64,000 nucleotides of DNA from Lethocerus indicus. Its lineage: Eukaryota > Arthropoda > Insecta > Hemiptera > Belostomatidae. Location of the stretch: positions 32,622,954-32,686,953 of the forward strand of contig JACDQD010000005.1 of the NCBI GenBank assembly GCA_019843655.1, given 5' to 3'. Positions 47,046 through 53,537 of the stretch are shown in pieces (the first letter of the stretch is position 1; each line of letters opens with the position of its first letter). The translations under genes and the position numbers were made by a program. Below the pieces are notes generated by a model. It was not told the DNA's origin and searched no databases. It was given only the letters and a program-made list of their open reading frames with translations.

Positions 47046-50000
47046 GTTCTGTTATTGTTATTGGGGAGTTATGTTTGTCTTCGGGATTTTGTTAATCCGT
47101 TGTCGGAAGGCGATGGTGTGTGTTGGTTGGGTGGGTGTGATCCTTTAAAAGGATTATAGGGGCAAATATGGCTTCAACTCTGGGAATTAATTTTCTCATT
47201 TATAATTTTGTTTCTCTTACGTTCGAAGATTTTCAGGGGATTTTCCTTTTTCGCCCGGGTGTAATAACTTTTACGATCTTTCGATGTTCATTGTTTCGTG
47301 TCCGGAGTTTATGATGTGATGTGTTTTGTATTTTATGGCTCCGATATGTTCCTTGTATCTGTCCTCTATTTTTCGCCCCCCGGTTTTTGGCCGATGTAAA
47401 CTCCATCGCACGATCCGCATGATATCCCGCTTTGTTTGCGTTTATTTTGTTGTTGTGTATCGATGTGTTTTTTTTATAGTTTATCGGTTGTTCTGTACGA
47501 TATTCTGAATTTTTTGTTTTTTAAAGATGTCGGTGATTTTGTCGGTTTCAGTGTAGTGAATGTGGTCCATTTCTGGGGGGGGGGGACTAATAAAGCCCAT
47601 CGATATGAATTAAAAATTGGAATAAGAGAAATGGTTAAATCGACTTACCAAAACCAATGGGCGTGCATATATTTCTGGCCGAACTGGTTTTGCCACATGT
47701 ACGATATACGGCCAATTACGACCGGCGCTGTCGAGTTCAAAGGTTCAACGCTCACGTAGTCGTTGATCTCCACGACAATGTCGCCCACTTTCGCCGAGCT
47801 GAAATTTACAATTTATTTTTCAATACTTTTATCGTAAAAAAACGTGTGAGTGACAATGAGGCACTTTACGAGGTACCCGAATTGTTTTAAATGCATGTAT
47901 CGGATACATTCAAGCTTCTCCTCTATCTCTCGTTCTGGTCATCGTCACTGACGGATAACCGGAACCGAGAGCCGGTTCAGCCATTCAGCTTTATAACCAA
48001 TTCGAGGCGCTTTTACCTACTTGTAAAAGACTCTGCGCCCGTCGTCCAAAATTTTATCTCCAATCCAGTCGACGTCTTTTTTGCCGCCGCTGACTCTGGT
48101 CGTGCGCGGTTTGCATTCTAATTTCGCCTTCTCTTCGGCGGCCATCTGGTAACTTTCTTCGTCTTCCGGTTCCGAATCGTCCGCCTCTTGGACCGCCATG
48201 TTGGGACACCTGCGGGCCAACAGTCCGATAAATTATATTTCAGTCGAAAGAAAAGTTTTTTTCGCGTTACACACTTTTCATTTTTCATTCCGATCTCTGG
48301 ATGGACGGATCGGTATTAGAACGCTGACAATAGTCGGGGGGAGGGGGGTGTTTCATAGTTTCCAACCGAATTTTGACTGAAGAAAATTCCAAGAAAAATC
48401 CTTATTCGACGGTGTTTTACGATCTTTTTTTAATATTTTACTCGCATACGGTATTATATATATTTTCCTGATAGGAATTTATTTTCGACCTTAGCAGCGC
48501 CGCGCCTGTTTACTTCGGCCGGTCCCTCAAACTTGACCATGTCGGTATGCATGAAACGTAAGTGCCGCGAGTCGGTCAACTGGCACGCCTAAGCGCCGCG
48601 CCGCCCTCGCGGACCCTTCAAAAAAACACAAACAGTACATTCAGTGAGAGAGAATTCATTTTATTAAGTAAAATTTACTCGATTTTCGGCCTCCCCTTCT
48701 AATGTAGTGTACGCTTTCACCAAATAGTTTTATTTGTAACGGTCGGTTTACCTTCTCGAAATCGGGAACACTGTTGTCGAGTTGGTCGGGGAAGAAGGTT
48801 TCAAAAACGCCCTGGACGAGAGGCGTCGTCGTCGCTTTACTCCAAACGGGCTTTTTCACTTTGAACTGTTTCTTCTCGCCACGGCGCATTGCTTGCCTGC
48901 AAACACATTTACATTTTTCCATCTTTCAATAACAAGTTATTACAGCCGAGTTCCAATAATCGGTTATCGATTTACGCCTGGTTTATCCTTTTTAAAACAC
49001 CGCGTGGAGTAGCAATGTAGGATCGGCATATTTTACTTCTATTACGGCTTTTAATTTTACGGCTATCGCGTAACGATATCAAATAAACAGTAACGGTAAA
49101 GAGGAGCTTTATACACTAATAATTAAACCAATAAAGGAAGTTATACTGAAAACCTATGCTGCTGTCTGAGTAAATACCTAACATAAAGCTATGTATATGT
49201 ATTTCCATAACGATAAAGCTTTGTGACCATACCCCATATGATTAGCAAGTAATTTTACAGACAGAAATAGGTGTCAAACCGAAAAGTTTGATTTATAAAA
49301 TCGAAAATTATACGTGTTTCAAACAGCTTGAAAATCAGTTGAAAATGTGCGGATGATTACAGTAAAAGATGCACCCAACAAAATATCGGTCCAATACCCT
49401 TTTTCCGAATATAGTCGAATGGATTTCGGTTTTGAAAATATTTCTAACGCCGCCAAAATCGGACGGCCTTCGGCTTACCGTTTGCCGAACGTGATACCGG
49501 CGAGGTGGATGAGAGCCCTCATGCACGGCGAAGTTATTAGCGACGTATCCGAACTCTCCGAAGCGGATTCGAAACTGAGCACTTGATCGCATACAAACTG
49601 AGCGTGGCGCAACAGGCTGTCTTCGGTGAATTTCGGTAAACCGGACGGCGGTACCGACATCTGTGAACGGATCAGAAATGCATATATTACAAAATCACTC
49701 TCGACATTCCCGCTAGTATACGTAAGCGAACTTCATTATTCCCGAAAAAGTTAAATGTTACACTCGACAGTGTACAACTAACAAATACAATGCCGCCGTA
49801 ATTCAATTCGTACTTATAACTCGTTACTGAAAAAAAACCGACCTGAATCTTATTCAAAAGGTCTTCGTACGACGGATTGACTTCATCGAGAAGGAATTCG
49901 ATGACCAGTTTGCCGAGGTAAATTTTTTCTTTGACGCTGTTCATAAACGGCGCGTAATCCGGACTCGGCTCCATTAGGTAGTATTCGGCGTACGGCGTCG

Positions 50001-53000
50001 AAAAGCCGATCAACGCCTTCTCGCCGCCATCGAAACCGGAAACCCACCACTCGTTTATCGGCCCCAGATCCATTGTCGGTATTCCACCTGTTCAAAAAAA
50101 AACATTTAAAATAAAATTAACCCGGAAAAAAAACACTGCTTGTAGATTAAGCGATAGATATAGATTGCGGAATAGGTACACGGGATATTTATTTAATTTT
50201 GATCTCGATTCAAATTCTCGATAATACACCTCCGAAATGAAGAATGAAAAGATGCCTACCTTCAATATCCGCAGTCTCCTCATAAACCGCTTTGACATAT
50301 CCTGAGAAATAGAGAAGAACATTTCGTTCGACGAGACCACTGTCGATGGGACACAAATGCCCCGCCTTGTCGTAAATACTGTAAAAGCGAAAGGAGCACG
50401 CTATAGATTTGTATCTTTGTAGTAGAACTAAATGGGATAGGCAGTTATCTATTTTGCAAATATTACGATAAAGACATTTCCAGATATAAAAGTGTTAAAA
50501 AAGCAAGTTCCTACGTAGATTACACAAATGACAAAATTTAAAGGCTACATGAATATTATTATCTGTCTCCTCTCGCTGCGGTTTGGTCTTTTGCCAGACC
50601 GGTTTCGGCCGCTCGCCATCTTCAGTAGCGCTGTGTCAGTCACTGTCAGCACTTTGGACGTTTTTGGGGCATCCTCACTGCACTGTGTCACTTTCACGTG
50701 TACTGTACAGTACAGTACAACCATCGCAGACCGCAAAACAGGTATATTAAATAAGTAATCGGATGCGTTTCCCGTTGTCGTTCAACGGGGAATAAAACTT
50801 ACGTGTAATGTGTTATTTTGTTTTGAGGCCTCTCGTCGCTTTCATCGATGCACGCCTCATCGCCCGTAAACAGGCTCAGTCTTGGATCGGTCAAAGCGAC
50901 GAACTCTTCGACGGCGTTGTGCGGATGTCCCTGGTACATCTTCAGGTCGGGATCGGCCAACAGCTGTTTGCAGTGTTCGCACTTTTTCACCACATTCTTC
51001 GGCGCGACCTCGCCCGTCTCCTCGTCCATGCGCTCGACGCTCTCCGTCGATTCGCGCCCGTCCCCGTCCCCCTCCTCCTCCTCCTCCTCCCCGCTCCAAC
51101 TTGACCCTCTTGTTCGGATTTATATCCTCCTCTTCGGCCTCCTCTCCTTTCACCGCCGCTTCTTCTTTTCCGCCGGCTCCGATCTCGTTTCTCGTAATAA
51201 TTTCTGTCCCGTTCAGGTCGGCCGCAGAAACTTTATCCGCGTCGCCGGTAGAAACGCCGTTACTCTGTTCGGTGCCGGCACCGAAATATCTGTTTAGCGG
51301 TTTAGCGGTCGGCGTTTTATCGGCGTACCTCCTACGCCCCCCTGGACAAAGAGATATATGAACAGTTTCAATTAATATACAGTACAAGTTTTTCGTGAGG
51401 GTACAGACAATTCGCAATCGGCACGAATCAGTGAAAGGTTTTTCGTTTTCCAACAATGCCCGAACCGAGCGAACAATGTCAGACGCGCAACAACGCTTAT
51501 TTTAATAAAACTGTACTACTTAAAAAAGACTGGGTGGGTGGGTGGTTTACTCCCGATTTTGAGCAGGGACTTCGTCAAACTCAAGCTCGATCATCAACAA
51601 TTCACGCTGTTTTCAGTAGATCTGTTTTGGTTTTTTTTTTCATATCCTATCTATCACAGACCAATAGCGTCCGCTATTGAATCTGACGATAATACGCATA
51701 ATGATATTTGATGTTTAATAAAACTGTTTAAAATTAGAAGGTTTTTCAAACACTTTAATTTAGAGTTAATATTTTCTCCATTTAATACTACTTTCGCGTA
51801 ACCTTCACTGTTTCATTTAATAACGTTAAATAGTATTATATTTCGCAAGTAATTCAATTTTTTTATAGACTTCTAACAGGAACCTATGAACCTTTAACCT
51901 TCTGAGAGATTAAATGGAATTGCAGTTTAAAGGTAAAATATATAAGTTTTTCCGTAAAATTTTGGATGAATAAACTTTTTTATACTTTAATTTTTGTATT
52001 GCCAATATAAAATCGAGATAATCTAACTCGGTCATAGCTAGAACAACTGTGGGAATATAACAATTTTTTTAAAAAAAAAAAAAAAAAACCAATATTACAC
52101 ATACTTGTTGCACCGTTGACTTGGGTCTTCTTTTTGGCTCTGGTCGCTGAAAGCGTTTTTCTGGCAGCAACTTTTCCGTTGGACGGTCCCGGGAAAGAAA
52201 ACGCCGATTTAGACGAACTTTCGACAACCGTCATCATTTCACTGTCATCGACGGAACTGTTCGAGTGAAGGATCGGCGACGATTTCGACTCGCTCACATT
52301 TTTCAAAAGGTCTATCATCTTGCCGTGAAATTCGTCCTGAAAAAAACGTTTCGTTAAACGGATACACTTTCGCGGGAAAGAAAGATTATTGACTTTAACT
52401 GGTCGTCGTCGACTTCAATCGATGAAAAATGGGCGAAAAATTGCCCGAATGAAATTTAGAGAACCGGTTTCGACACCGACGTTCTCTTCGCCTTCATGAA
52501 AATGAAAATTTAGAATACGACAATAACGTTCACTTTGTTACTCGGCGTTTCAATCAGTGTCGAACAGACGCTGTTAAACGGAGCCGCGGCGAGTTTCGTG
52601 TGTACCGCGGAATAACACATCGGAATACTGGTAGGTTCGTGATGTTTCTGTCTCCTCTCGCTGCGGTTTGGTCTTTTGCTAGACCGGTTTCGGGGCCGCT
52701 CGCCCCATCTTCAGTAGCACTGTGTCAATGTCACTGTTGTGGCACTTTGGATGTTTTTTTTGGGGCATCCTCACTGCAGCACTGTCACTTTCACGTGTAC
52801 TGTAGCGTTTAGTGTTCGGAGTTTGAAAAAACATCAAAAAAAAGAAAAGCGAAGACATAATCCCCAATAACACTATATATATATATATATACACGTACAC
52901 AACAAACTGTTAAACACCACAGGTACATCTTGAAAGTGACAGTGGGCAGTGAGGATGCCCAAAAACATCCAAAGTGCTGACAGTGACTAACACAGCGCTA

Positions 53001-53484
53001 CTGAAGATGGCGAGCGGCCGACAAACCGGTCTAGCAAAAGACCAAACCGGCAGCGAGAGAGGAGACAGAAACATCACGAACCTACAGTATATTCCAACCC
53101 CTCGCAGACCACAAAACAGTGATATTAAATTACATCGGAATACCTCAACAGTTTAATCGGTTTATCCGTCGATGAAATCCGCGATGACGTAGTAGCCGTT
53201 TCGATATTAATATCCGTTAATACAATTCTCCGATAGAGGTACTCACCTCAGACAGATCAGAATTACGAAACATCGACTGCAATTTCTCGATCTGATTGAC
53301 CATTTTGGATTCGGCGTGCGGTTTCAACAATTGCCATTTTCTTCTGCAATAACCCTTTTTGGTCAAATCCCCTTCTTCGAAATCGCCGTCCAATTCCTCC
53401 AACCTATATCATTAAATATCCGTTATACAGACTTTATTTGTGTGTACAGATTTCAATATTTGTGTGTGCATGTGTATGTGTATA

Positions 53485-53537
<53 letters not shown>

